Assembly (NCBI GenBank): GCA_900541565.1
Contig: UQKB01000010.1
Coordinates: 1 to 64,000 of the forward strand
Length of the DNA stretch: 64,000 nucleotides
DNA from: an uncultured Oscillospiraceae bacterium
GTDB taxonomy: Bacteria > Bacillota > Clostridia > Oscillospirales > Acutalibacteraceae
Direction of reading: 5' to 3'
The notes under the pieces were generated by a model that saw only the letters and a program-made list of their open reading frames with translations, was not told the origin of the DNA and searched no databases. Positions 8,068 through 16,575 of this stretch are shown here, piece by piece. The stretch's first letter is position 1; the number at the start of each line of letters is the position of its first letter. The position numbers and the translations under genes were made by a program.

Positions 8068-8439
8068 ATGTTTCAAAACGACTGGATGATGCGCCAGGTT
8101 GAAGAGCTTGGCCGCTTTCTTGCAAAACTGTTTTTTCATAAAGAAACAACCATTTATGAGGTTATCACAGACGAAAACGGCAATATTACCGATGAAGGGC
8201 TTTTATATCTGGAGCTGAAAACGCTGCTCCGGCAGGGCAAGCTCAACCAGGCGGAAAACCTGCTGTTTGAACGTATAGGCCATGGGGAAAACCTGGAATA
8301 TCTGGAAATTGCCATTGACTTTTACAGCCAGCTCAACGATCTGACGGACGAATATCTGGAAGAACACGGCTTTTCACGCGAAGAGGTAAAGGAAGGGCTT
8401 ATGGAGGTTCGCACGCTTTACGGAATTGCGGATATTTAA
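8068..8439 (+). CDS. conserved protein upstream of obgE (DUF6483-like)
   Basis: A 123-aa soluble, acidic, helical protein. It begins with a helix FQNDWMMRQVEELGRFLAKL, has a GNITDEGLLYLELKTLLRQG segment and continues as TPR-like helices. I recall a similar protein between rpmA and obgE in clostridia under the name DUF6483; function is unknown. Start 8068 is preferred over the GTG at 8059 because AGAAGGTGAGG lies 3-8 bases before it. obgE follows after 21 bases, so co-expression is likely. Confidence 0.7.
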   Translation: MFQNDWMMRQVEELGRFLAKLFFHKETTIYEVITDENGNITDEGLLYLELKTLLRQGKLNQAENLLFERIGHGENLEYLEIAIDFYSQLNDLTDEYLEEHGFSREEVKEGLMEVRTLYGIADI

Positions 8440-8460
8440 AAGAAAAAGGGAAGGAATGCT

Positions 8461-9732
8461 ATGTTTGTAGACGCGGCAAAGATTTATATAAAAGCAGGCG
8501 ACGGCGGCGACGGCCACGTTTCGTTCCACAGGGAAAAGTATGTGGCCGCCGGCGGGCCCGACGGCGGCGACGGCGGCAGGGGAGGCAACGTTGTTTTTGT
8601 AGCCGACGACAACCTTTCCACGCTGGCTGATTTCCGCTATAAAAGAAAATATCTTGCGCAAAAGGGCGAAAACGGCAGGGCTGCCCGCCGCAGCGGGAAG
8701 AGTGCGCCGGATCTTGTAATCCGGGTTCCCCGGGGAACGGTTGTCAAGGAAGTGCAAACCGGGCGGATTATGGCGGACATTTCCGGCGACGAGCCTGTAA
8801 TCGTGGCGCGCGGCGGCAACGGCGGCTGGGGGAATATCCATTTTGCCACCCCGACAAGGCAGGTGCCGCGTTTTGCAAAGCCCGGACTGCCCGGCGAAGA
8901 ATTTGACGTGCAGCTGGAGCTTAAGCTTTTAGCGGACGTGGGGCTGGTCGGGTTTCCAAATGTGGGCAAAAGCACGCTGATTTCGGTGGTCAGCGAAGCA
9001 AAGCCGGTGATTGCAGATTACCATTTTACGACCATTACGCCGGTGCTGGGCGTGGTCAGGATGGGGGACGGCGCATCTTTTGTAATGGCCGACATCCCCG
9101 GGCTGATTCAAGACGCAAGCCAGGGCGTGGGTTTGGGACACCAGTTTTTGCGCCATGTGGAGCGCTGCAGGCTGCTGGTGCATATTGTGGATATTGCAGG
9201 CAGCGAGGGCCGCGACCCAAAGGAGGATTTTGCAATCATCAACAAAGAGCTTGCAGCCTTCAACCCGGAGCTTGCAAAGCGCCCGATGCTGGTGGCAGGC
9301 AATAAATGCGACCTTGCAACCGACGAGCAGATTGAAGAATTCAGGCATTTTGTAGAAGAAAAGGGCTATGCCTTTTTCCCGATTATGGCGCCGATCCACC
9401 ACGGTGTAGACGAGCTTTTAAATAAAATCTACGAAAGCTTAAGCAAGCTGCCGCCGATCATCCGTTATGAGGCCGAGCCCGCACCTGTGGAGCAGGCCGA
9501 GGAAATAGGCAGGCGCGAAGTGACCGTCCGTGTTGTTGACGGTATTTATGTCGTAGAGGGAAAGTGGCTGTTAAACGTAATGCGCAGCGTAAATTTTGAC
9601 GATTACGAATCCCTGCAGTATTTTCAGCGCGTGCTGATCAACGCAGGCGTGATCGACGCGCTGCGCCGGGCCGGCGTTCAGGAGGGCGATACGGTTTCCA
9701 TTTACGACCTGGATTTTGATTTTGTCGAATAG
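8461..9732 (+). CDS. obgE: ribosome-associated GTPase Obg
   Basis: A 423-aa GTPase involved in 50S maturation and stress control. It has the glycine-rich Obg fold at residues 1-155 (GDGGDGHVSFHREK and GGPDGGDGGRGGN), then a G domain with the P-loop GFPNVGKST, the G3 motif DIPGL and the G4 motif NKCD. The C-terminal OCT domain, present in Firmicutes, follows (about 340-423). The gene lies between the DUF6483-like gene and mrnC. Confidence 0.97.
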   Translation: MFVDAAKIYIKAGDGGDGHVSFHREKYVAAGGPDGGDGGRGGNVVFVADDNLSTLADFRYKRKYLAQKGENGRAARRSGKSAPDLVIRVPRGTVVKEVQTGRIMADISGDEPVIVARGGNGGWGNIHFATPTRQVPRFAKPGLPGEEFDVQLELKLLADVGLVGFPNVGKSTLISVVSEAKPVIADYHFTTITPVLGVVRMGDGASFVMADIPGLIQDASQGVGLGHQFLRHVERCRLLVHIVDIAGSEGRDPKEDFAIINKELAAFNPELAKRPMLVAGNKCDLATDEQIEEFRHFVEEKGYAFFPIMAPIHHGVDELLNKIYESLSKLPPIIRYEAEPAPVEQAEEIGRREVTVRVVDGIYVVEGKWLLNVMRSVNFDDYESLQYFQRVLINAGVIDALRRAGVQEGDTVSIYDLDFDFVE

Positions 9733-9756
9733 ATCCTGCAATGCGGAGGGACAAAA

Positions 9757-10143
9757 ATGGAAAGACTTTTAAACATGGCGTGCGATCCCAGCCAGTACAG
9801 CCCCTTGACGCTTGCATTTATTGGCGACGGGGTGTTTGACCTGATGGTGCGGGAAGCGCTTGTCTGCCGGGCAAACAGCCCGGTAGGTATTTTAAATGCG
9901 GAAAAGGTAAAGGCGGTTTGCTGCCAAACGCAGGCCAAAAACGCAGAAAAGCTTTTGCCTGTGCTGACAGAAGAGGAAACGGCGGTTTATAAGCGGGGCA
10001 GAAACGCCCACAGCCGCCCGCCCAAAAGCGCAAGCAGCGCGGATTACCACACTGCAACGGGTCTGGAAGCGCTTTGGGGCTATTTATACCTGAAGGGGCA
10101 GATCGAACGCTTAAGGGAGCTTTTCTCCTTGCTGTCAATTTGA
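9757..10143 (+). CDS. mrnC: Mini-ribonuclease III
   Basis: A 128-aa RNase III-like enzyme without the dsRNA-binding domain; in Bacillus it matures the 23S rRNA ends. The catalytic motif is AFIGDGVFDLMVRE near the N-terminus and the second acidic patch is TGLEALWGYLYL near the C-terminus. GGAGGG precedes ATG. The adjacency with obgE suggests a ribosome-biogenesis unit. Confidence 0.93.
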   Translation: MERLLNMACDPSQYSPLTLAFIGDGVFDLMVREALVCRANSPVGILNAEKVKAVCCQTQAKNAEKLLPVLTEEETAVYKRGRNAHSRPPKSASSADYHTATGLEALWGYLYLKGQIERLRELFSLLSI

Positions 10144-10207
10144 TAAGGATGTACATAAATGCCGTTATACGCTGTAAAATATAGGTAGGGAGTATGGAAG
10201 CACGCAG

Positions 10208-10241
10208 AAAGCGCGCCGCTTTTCTATGCGGCGCGCTTTTT
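10208..10241 (+). terminator. terminator of the obgE-mrnC unit
   Basis: A 12-bp stem AAAGCGCGCCGC / GCGGCGCGCTTT (10208-10219 with 10228-10239) followed by TT. Confidence 0.88.
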
Positions 10242-10276
10242 ATATGTTTTTCTAAAATCAGACGGGAGGTTATTGC

Positions 10277-11152
10277 ATGAATATAACGGCGCTTAACAGA
10301 AAATCCCTGCTGCTTGACGGCATTTTCTTTTTGGCAGGCAGCATTTTATATGCACTGTCGGTGGATATTTTTACCGCGCCTAACGATATTGCACCCGGCG
10401 GGCTGACAGGCATTGGCACGCTGTTAAACTTTCTGTTCGGCATGCCCATCGGTACGGCGGTGCTTATTTTGAATATTCCGCTTTTCATTTGGGGTGCAAT
10501 TGAGTTCGGCTGGAAATTTCTTGGGAAAACGGTTGTTTCCACCGTTTTGGTATCTGTTATGATCGACCTGCTGGCGCCCTTTGTACCGGCCTATACGGGC
10601 GATAAAATGCTTGCAAGCATTTTTGGCGGTATTTTTTCCGGCGCAGGGCTGGCGCTTGTTTTTATACGAGGCGGTACAACAGGCGGCACAGACGTTATTG
10701 CAAGGCTTTTAAACAGGCGGTACCCTGCACTTTCAATGGGCAAGCTGATTTTATTGACCGACATGCTTGTCATTGTAGCGGCGGCGCTGGTTTATGGAAA
10801 TCTGGAAAGCCCGCTGTATGCCGTGATCAGTATTTTTGTCAGCACAAGGCTGATCGACATGCTCATTTACGGCACCAGCCTGGGAGCCGGAAAGATGATG
10901 TTTATCATTTCCGGTAAAAATGAAGAAATTGCAAAGGCCATTTTAACGGGGATCAGCCGCGGACTGACCAAAATCAGGGCCACAGGCGGCTACAGCAATG
11001 AAGAGGGCCAAATTTTGCTCTGCGCGCTGCGCCGCAATGAAGTCTATAAAACGTACGATTTGGTAAGGAAAATAGACCCCAATGCCTTTATTATTGTGGG
11101 CGAGGCCGGGGAAATCACCGGCGAGGGCTTTGCACATTTAAAAAAGTCTTGA
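10277..11152 (+). CDS. YitT-family membrane protein
   Basis: A 291-aa protein with five or six hydrophobic helices (DUF161/YitT region, residues about 10-205) and a soluble C-terminal DUF2179 domain (about 215-285, ILTGISRGLTKIRATGGYSN). The family is widespread in Firmicutes and is proposed to be a transporter, but its substrate is unknown. GGGAGG is 8 bases before ATG. The stop codon overlaps the -35 box of the next promoter, so the gene is transcribed alone. Confidence 0.88.
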   Translation: MNITALNRKSLLLDGIFFLAGSILYALSVDIFTAPNDIAPGGLTGIGTLLNFLFGMPIGTAVLILNIPLFIWGAIEFGWKFLGKTVVSTVLVSVMIDLLAPFVPAYTGDKMLASIFGGIFSGAGLALVFIRGGTTGGTDVIARLLNRRYPALSMGKLILLTDMLVIVAAALVYGNLESPLYAVISIFVSTRLIDMLIYGTSLGAGKMMFIISGKNEEIAKAILTGISRGLTKIRATGGYSNEEGQILLCALRRNEVYKTYDLVRKIDPNAFIIVGEAGEITGEGFAHLKKS

Positions 11153-11177
11153 CAGGAATCTGCACCATTGCTATAAT
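11149..11177 (+). promoter_or_regulatory. promoter of rpsF-ssb-rpsR
   Basis: TTGACA (11149-11154), 17-bp spacer, TATAAT (11172-11177): full consensus. The -35 box includes the stop codon of the upstream gene. Confidence 0.95.
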
Positions 11178-11183
11178 TAACCT

Positions 11184-11300
11184 GTTATGTCTGTAAGTAT
11201 ATTACAGGCAGGGTGTATGGCCGGGGCGCAGCCCTCGGACCTGAACATCAGATCCTTGCTCCGCTTAGCGGGGCCAAAGTCCAAAAGGAGGTGCAGAAAG
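11184..11300 (+). ncRNA. rpsF leader, candidate S6:S18-binding regulatory RNA
   Basis: About 117 transcribed bases precede rpsF and include a GC-rich foldable part (11219-11274: GGCCGGGGC, CCTCGGACC, GCTCCGCTTAGCGGGGC). Many bacterial rpsF operons carry a leader bound by the S6:S18 complex for feedback control. The call rests on position, length and visible stems; a covariance search would decide. Confidence 0.5.
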
Positions 11301-11597
11301 ATGGCAATAACGCATTCTTATGAATCTGTGATGGTGATTTCTACAAAGCTTAGCGAGGAAGAAATCCAGGCGCTGATTGAAAAATTTAAAGCGCTCATTG
11401 AAAAGCATGCCACTCTTGAAAGTGTTGACGAATGGGGCAAGCGCAGGCTTGCATACCTGATCAACAAAGAGGCGGAAGGCTATTATGTGCTTTTTAATTT
11501 TACATGCGAAGCACAGTTCCCCGCAGAGCTTGACAGGCGCTATAAGATCACAGACGGCATTCTGCGTAGCCTGATCGTAAGAAAAGAAGAAAATTGA
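11301..11597 (+). CDS. rpsF: 30S ribosomal protein S6
   Basis: A 98-aa protein that binds S18 in the 30S platform. The sequence MAITHSYESVMVISTKLSEE, the DEWGKRRLAYLINKEAEGYY segment and the C-terminal ITDGILRSLIVRKEE are standard S6. Start 11301 has AAGGAGG upstream; an in-frame ATG 114 bases earlier lies in the structured leader. It leads the conserved rpsF-ssb-rpsR operon. Confidence 0.97.
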   Translation: MAITHSYESVMVISTKLSEEEIQALIEKFKALIEKHATLESVDEWGKRRLAYLINKEAEGYYVLFNFTCEAQFPAELDRRYKITDGILRSLIVRKEEN

Positions 11598-11634
11598 TCG
11601 AGTAGATGACACCGGGAAAGAAGGATGACAGGAA

Positions 11635-12084
11635 ATGAATAAGGTAATTTTAATGGGCAGGTTAACTGCGGATCCTGAGCTTAAAACAACGCCGTCGGGC
11701 ATATCTGTAACCAGCTTCAGCATTGCGGTGGACCGCAATTACGTAAAGCAGGGCGAAGAACGCCAGGCGGACTTCATCAATATTGTCTGCTGGAGGCAGC
11801 GGGCAGAATTTGTTTGCAGGTATTTTACCAAAGGACAGCTTATTGCATTGGATGGTTCGATCCAGACGCGCCAGTATCAGGACAAAAACGGCAACAACCG
11901 CACAGCGTTTGAGGTAGTGGCCGATAATGTCTATTTTACCGGCGACCGCCGCAATAGCGGCGCTGCCCAGGGCGGCGGTTTTGCACAGCCTTCTGCTCCG
12001 GCAGAGGCGCCTGCGCCTGCATATACAAGTGGAACGACCGGCGACTTTGAAGAAATGCCTTTGGATGACGATTTACCGTTTTAA
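11635..12084 (+). CDS. ssb: single-stranded DNA-binding protein
   Basis: A 149-aa SSB. The OB fold is at residues 1-105 (MNKVILMGRLTADPELKTT), a flexible linker rich in G, A, P and Q follows, and the acidic tip ends in DDDLPF, the docking site for replication and repair partners. It lies between rpsF and rpsR as usual. Confidence 0.97.
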   Translation: MNKVILMGRLTADPELKTTPSGISVTSFSIAVDRNYVKQGEERQADFINIVCWRQRAEFVCRYFTKGQLIALDGSIQTRQYQDKNGNNRTAFEVVADNVYFTGDRRNSGAAQGGGFAQPSAPAEAPAPAYTSGTTGDFEEMPLDDDLPF

Positions 12085-12129
12085 GTCGATATATTTCCCA
12101 ACACAATTTTGTATAAAGGAGCGATAAAA

Positions 12130-12381
12130 ATGGCTGAAAAACCGGAAAGAGATAACCGCCGGGGCGGACGCAAGGGCCGCAGGAAGGTTTGCGCTTTTTG
12201 CGTAGATAAGGTTGAAACAATTGACTATAAAGATATAGCGAGGCTTCGCCGTTTTCTTTCAGAAAGGGCAAAAATTCTTCCCAGAAGGGTAACCGGCACA
12301 TGTGCACACCATCAGCGTGCGCTTACAGTTGCAATTAAAAGAGCAAGGCATTTAGCGTTGCTTCCCTACATCAGTGACTGA
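12130..12381 (+). CDS. rpsR: 30S ribosomal protein S18
   Basis: An 83-aa basic protein. The core [20 protein letters not shown] and the C-terminal THHQ-type segment [20 protein letters not shown] are diagnostic. Two cysteines in VCAFCVDK resemble zinc-retaining variants, although a full four-cysteine site is not obvious. Start 12130 follows AAAGGAGCGA. Confidence 0.96.
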   Translation: MAEKPERDNRRGGRKGRRKVCAFCVDKVETIDYKDIARLRRFLSERAKILPRRVTGTCAHHQRALTVAIKRARHLALLPYISD

Positions 12382-12400
12382 TTATTTTTCATAAAATATG

Positions 12401-12446
12401 CGCAAGGCCCGTCGGTCATCATCCGGCGGGCCTTGCGTCTGTTTTT
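12401..12446 (+). terminator. terminator of rpsF-ssb-rpsR
   Basis: An 11-bp perfect stem (12401-12411 with 12427-12437) followed by TCTGTTTTT. The convergent gene ends at 12445, so it probably serves both strands. Confidence 0.9.
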
Positions 12447-13473
12447 ACAAGATATGATCCTTTTGAGCAGGCTGCTTTGCAGAAAGCTGCCTTTCTTTTT
12501 TATAAGATAAAAAAGAAAACATTGCAGAAAGGCCCAGCGCAACCAGGCCAATATAATATCCTGCGCCGCAGTAGGCATAGACATTTAGCGTCAGTACGCC
12601 GCTGCCGTCCCATCCCAGAAAATAAAAGATTCCTTTCAGGTTTGGGGCATATTCTGAAAGCAAAGTATCTAAAAACTGTCGCGCGCCATCTGTAAAAGAA
12701 GAAAGGCTGCCGTTTACAATGGCGTTTATAACAAGCAAAGCCACGCCAAACAGAACAAAAACAGAAAATAAGATGGTAATTATAATGGCGGCGGGCTTTG
12801 CCGAAAGCTTTTTCACAAGCAGCAGGCAAATACCCAAGGGTAATAAAAGGCACAGGGCTGTAAAAGCAGTTTCCATAATGGCTTTTCCCGTTAATAGCTG
12901 TTGCATGCCCGTGCGGAAACTGCCAAAGGTCTGGCGTAAGCTGTCGACAATTTCACTGGCGGTTTCTACAAGGTCTTTCGTTTCGTCCACCATACTGCTA
13001 AGCGTATCCATAAACGGAACAAGCGCCGTGCCGAATTGCCCTAAATGCTCGGTACAAAAGTTGCGGATCTTTTCATCTGTAAGCAGGTTTGTCAAATCAG
13101 AATTAAAAAATTCGTCAGCTACCTGTAAAACACCATAATCCGGTAAACCGTTCAGCAGAAGATCGTATATGTTGACGCCAAATAAATCATAAGAACCAAT
13201 TTCCGTACCAAATAGCTTATACTCCCTGAGATCCTTCCGAGAAAGCAGATCCCATCCGGAAAATTCTGTGACCGGCTGCTCGGGGCTTAAGAATTCCAGT
13301 TTATTGCCTTTTGCACCTGTTATGGATATTTCAGATGCTACCCCGGCAAACGGCAGAAAAAGAGAAAAAGCGGCAACCAAAAGCAAACAGCAAGCGGTAA
13401 TACGAAGCTTTTTTTCTGATTGAAAGATCTGTGTAACGCGCTGCACAGTTTTTTTTATGTCCGGCAAAGCCAT
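12445..13473 (-). CDS. membrane protein with large extracytoplasmic domain, unknown
   Basis: A 342-aa protein with one N-terminal membrane helix (about 25-45), an extracytoplasmic region of about 160 residues and three more helices in the C-terminal half (about 210-235, 240-265, 300-330). Its last residues are polar and cytoplasmic. The middle part, MVDETKDLVETASEIVDSLR, looks like a helical hairpin. I recognise no family. AAGGAGGT lies 7 bases before the ATG at 13473. The gene is convergent with rpsR and shares its strand with the small gene upstream. Confidence 0.65.
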   Translation of the reverse strand: MALPDIKKTVQRVTQIFQSEKKLRITACCLLLVAAFSLFLPFAGVASEISITGAKGNKLEFLSPEQPVTEFSGWDLLSRKDLREYKLFGTEIGSYDLFGVNIYDLLLNGLPDYGVLQVADEFFNSDLTNLLTDEKIRNFCTEHLGQFGTALVPFMDTLSSMVDETKDLVETASEIVDSLRQTFGSFRTGMQQLLTGKAIMETAFTALCLLLPLGICLLLVKKLSAKPAAIIITILFSVFVLFGVALLVINAIVNGSLSSFTDGARQFLDTLLSEYAPNLKGIFYFLGWDGSGVLTLNVYAYCGAGYYIGLVALGLSAMFSFLSYKKERQLSAKQPAQKDHIL

Positions 13474-13590
13474 ATTTGTACCTCCTTTTCCATATTTGGT
13501 CAGTTTTATAATATACACAGCAGGATTTAACATAAAAGCTCTGCCACGTAAAAAAGCCCTTGCAAGCGTCACCTGCAAAAGCTTTTGCGT

Positions 13591-13890
13591 TTATTGTGCG
13601 TTTTTCTCTTTCAACGCTCTGTTTAACCAGATTTCTCCAATATCCATAGCAAGGTACAATCCGTTTTTTTCACTGGATTTTACAACCTGCTTGCGGGGGC
13701 TGATGTCCGGATCAGTACACATCAGCTGCACGGCAACCTTGTCGGCAACCTCCAGATCGTTGACCATTTTTTTTGTTTTTATTTGAAGTCGTATCACATA
13801 GCGCTCATCCATGTTGCCGTAAAAAAGAACGTCCCCGCAGCGCACAAGCGGTTTACCTTTATAGGTGGGAAATGCTTCCTTTTTTGTCAT
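13591..13890 (-). CDS. conserved small protein, function unknown
   Basis: A 99-aa soluble protein rich in beta strand (TYKGKPLVRCGDVLFYGNMD and YVIRLQIKTKK), without catalytic motif or signal peptide. Similar short proteins are common in Ruminococcaceae without an assigned role. AAGGAGGG precedes the ATG at 13890. A clear promoter lies upstream, so it can be transcribed alone or with the next minus-strand gene. Confidence 0.68.
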   Translation of the reverse strand: MTKKEAFPTYKGKPLVRCGDVLFYGNMDERYVIRLQIKTKKMVNDLEVADKVAVQLMCTDPDISPRKQVVKSSEKNGLYLAMDIGEIWLNRALKEKNAQ

Positions 13891-13925
13891 ATGCAAACCC
13901 TCCTTGTTTATAAAATTTCCCACTT

Positions 13926-13954
13926 ATTATAGCATAATATATGCCTTTAGTAAA
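13926..13954 (-). promoter_or_regulatory. promoter of the small gene at 13890
   Basis: Read on the minus strand: TTTACT (13954-13949), 17-bp spacer, TATAAT (13931-13926), 36 bases before the start codon. Confidence 0.75.
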
Positions 13955-14214
13955 GACTTTTTTGTACTTATCACAATTTTCTATAGAAATGGGACCCTTT
14001 GGTTTTAGCAATTATCAACAATATTTAAGAAAGAAATTTTCAATTCAAGATACATATTATTCCCTTTTGGAATTTCTATATAGGGTTGAAATGTTAAAAT
14101 AATACAACGGAATATGTAAGCTTATCTATACCCAAAAACCTGTATGTTTTCTCTTGCAGACGGGATGAACTCAGGCCTGTTCTATAAGTATTTTTTGTTT
14201 TAGGAGGGTTTCCG

Positions 14215-16500
14215 GTGCTAAAAAAACTGATTGCGGGGGCGGTGGCTTTTATGTTGACTTTTTCTGCAGTTGGCGTAACGCGTGAGGCACATGCACAGGA
14301 GGATTACACTTCGCAGGCGCGCCAGCTGGACAAGCTTGCTTACGAAGGCGACGATCTCGGCGCTGTTTACAGCCCTGAAAACACAGTGTTCAAAGTATGG
14401 GCGCCTACGGCTTCAAAGGTAGAACTTAAGCTGTATAAAACCGGCAGTGATCAGGAGAAAAATGCCGGGCTGATCGCGCAGTCGCCTATGGAGTACAATC
14501 CGGAAAACGGCGTATGGACTGTAACAAAACAGGGAGACCTGAACGGTGTTTATTATACGTATCTTGTAACAGTGGAAGGAAAGACCAACGAAACGGCGGA
14601 TATTTACGCGAAGGCGGCGGGTGTTAACGGGGAGCGCAGTATGGTGGTTGATCTGGACGCGACCGATCCGGACAATTGGGAAAACGACAGGCATATTTTG
14701 TTTGACCACCAGACACAGGCCACGGTATGGGAGGTGCATATTAAGGATTTCTCCAGCAGTCCTTCCTCCGGCGTATCGCAAGCCAACAGGGGCAAATATC
14801 TGGCTTTTACAGAAGAAGGAACAACGCTCAACGGGGAGGGCAAGATTCCAACTTGTGTGGATTATTTAAAAGCCCTGGGCATCAATTGCGTACAAATCAA
14901 TCCTTTTTATGATTACGGCTCTGTGGATGAAAGCAAAACAGACGATCAGGAAGCATTTAACTGGGGCTACGACCCTAAAAATTATAATCTTCCGGAGGGC
15001 AGCTACAGCTCCAATCCATATGATGGCGCCGTACGTATTCGCGAAGCAAAGCAGATGATTCAGGCGCTGCATAACGCGGGGATTGCCGTAGTGATGGATG
15101 TGGTGTACAATCATACCTATACGGGGGAGGATTCTTTCTTTAACAAAACTGTGCCCAATTATTACTACCGCTTTCATGAGGACGGTTCCTGGGCCAATGG
15201 TTCCGGCTGCGGGAACGATACCGCTTCCGAACGTGCCATGTACCGAAAGTTTATGGTCGATTCTGTTGCCTATTGGGTAGAAGAGTACCATATTGACGGC
15301 TTCCGGTTTGACCTGATGGGCCTGCACGATGTGGAAACGATGAACGCCATACGCGAAAGGCTTGACAGCTTTGAAAACGGCGAAAAGCTGATCATGTACG
15401 GTGAAGCATGGGAAATGGCACAGGCTACAGACGCGACCATGGCCTGCCAGGACAATATGCATCTTTTAAGCGAGCGCATCGGCGCGTTTAACGACGGTAT
15501 GCGCGATATTTTAAAGGGCGACAATTTTCAGGCTGCAGATATTGGCTTTATTCAGGGCAGGGGAGCGCCAAGTCTTGTGAAAAAAGGGATTAAAGCAGCC
15601 ACGGATGAATGGGCGCGACAGCCATCTCAGACTGTCTCCTATATGTCCTGCCATGACAATATGACCTTATACGATAAACTGGTGGCCTCGGTATTGGGGG
15701 AAAAAGAAGATTACAGAGCGCGCAATGAGCAGCTTGTGCAGATGAACAAGCTGGGGGCGTGTGCCTTGCTGACAAGCCAGGGGATTGCTTTTATGCTGGC
15801 TGGCGAAGAAATGGCCCGTTCCAAAGATGGCGACCATAACAGCTATCAGTCCAGTGTGCAGCTCAACCAAATAGATTGGAACAACCTGGCGCTTTACGGA
15901 GATCTTGCCGCCTATTATATGGGGCTGCTGGCAATTCGAAATAATTTTGCGCCGTTTACACAAGACGACAATACTTCTGTTGCGCATATGGTATTCTATG
16001 AAAATACGGACAAGCATGTTGTTGCTTATACATTGGAAAATACCGTCACCAACGCAACGCAGTGGGATGCAGTGACCGTGCTGCTGAACTCTAATACAGA
16101 TAAAGACGTCACGGTTCAATTAGAAGGCGCAGCCGCAAATAAAGACTGGGTGATCGTGGCTGACGGGCAGAGCGCCGGGCTTACAAGCCTGGGAGAAATT
16201 ACCGACGGGAAGGCAGTGCTTCCCAGAAGCAGCGCCATGGTTTTGGTGGACAAAGAAAGCTTTGCACGCGTAAAATTGGACGCAGACCTTTCTTTACAGC
16301 AGGTGTTGCAAAATGCTGCCGGCACGGTAGAGGAAGACGCTTCACAAGCGCAGGCCTCTTCCACTGCACAGCAGCAAACGGGTGCCGGCGCGCAATTCTT
16401 TACAGGTCATGGCGTTCTGTGGCTGCTGGGAGCCGCGGCTGCGGCGGTTGTTGCCATTGCGGGCTTTGTCTTTTATAAAAAACGGAAAAATAAAAAATAG
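14215..16500 (+). CDS. type I pullulanase, cell-anchored
   Basis: A 761-aa secreted enzyme that cleaves alpha-1,6 branch points of pullulan and starch. Signal peptide (cut near AHA, residue 27), CBM48 module (about 45-140) and GH13 barrel with its four motifs: DVVYNH at 295-300, nucleophile D366 in FRFDLM, acid/base E397 in YGEAWE, and D481 in SCHDN. The type I pullulanase signature is seen as NWGYDPKNYN. The C-terminus has a linker, a 21-residue hydrophobic helix and a KKRKNKK tail, so the enzyme stays on the membrane or wall; no clear LPXTG is present. GTG start with AGGAGGG upstream. A paralogue follows 75 bases later. Confidence 0.93.
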   Translation: MLKKLIAGAVAFMLTFSAVGVTREAHAQEDYTSQARQLDKLAYEGDDLGAVYSPENTVFKVWAPTASKVELKLYKTGSDQEKNAGLIAQSPMEYNPENGVWTVTKQGDLNGVYYTYLVTVEGKTNETADIYAKAAGVNGERSMVVDLDATDPDNWENDRHILFDHQTQATVWEVHIKDFSSSPSSGVSQANRGKYLAFTEEGTTLNGEGKIPTCVDYLKALGINCVQINPFYDYGSVDESKTDDQEAFNWGYDPKNYNLPEGSYSSNPYDGAVRIREAKQMIQALHNAGIAVVMDVVYNHTYTGEDSFFNKTVPNYYYRFHEDGSWANGSGCGNDTASERAMYRKFMVDSVAYWVEEYHIDGFRFDLMGLHDVETMNAIRERLDSFENGEKLIMYGEAWEMAQATDATMACQDNMHLLSERIGAFNDGMRDILKGDNFQAADIGFIQGRGAPSLVKKGIKAATDEWARQPSQTVSYMSCHDNMTLYDKLVASVLGEKEDYRARNEQLVQMNKLGACALLTSQGIAFMLAGEEMARSKDGDHNSYQSSVQLNQIDWNNLALYGDLAAYYMGLLAIRNNFAPFTQDDNTSVAHMVFYENTDKHVVAYTLENTVTNATQWDAVTVLLNSNTDKDVTVQLEGAAANKDWVIVADGQSAGLTSLGEITDGKAVLPRSSAMVLVDKESFARVKLDADLSLQQVLQNAAGTVEEDASQAQASSTAQQQTGAGAQFFTGHGVLWLLGAAAAAVVAIAGFVFYKKRKNKK

Positions 16501-16575
16501 AAACATTTCCAGGATAATTTTTTCTGCCTTGCAGAAATGATTATAAACAAAACATTATTTTAAGGAGGAATTGAA

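Noticed and set aside
11187..11300. Longer N-terminus for ribosomal protein S6
   Set aside because: These bases form the leader RNA; the ATG at 11301 has AAGGAGG and gives the standard S6 sequence.
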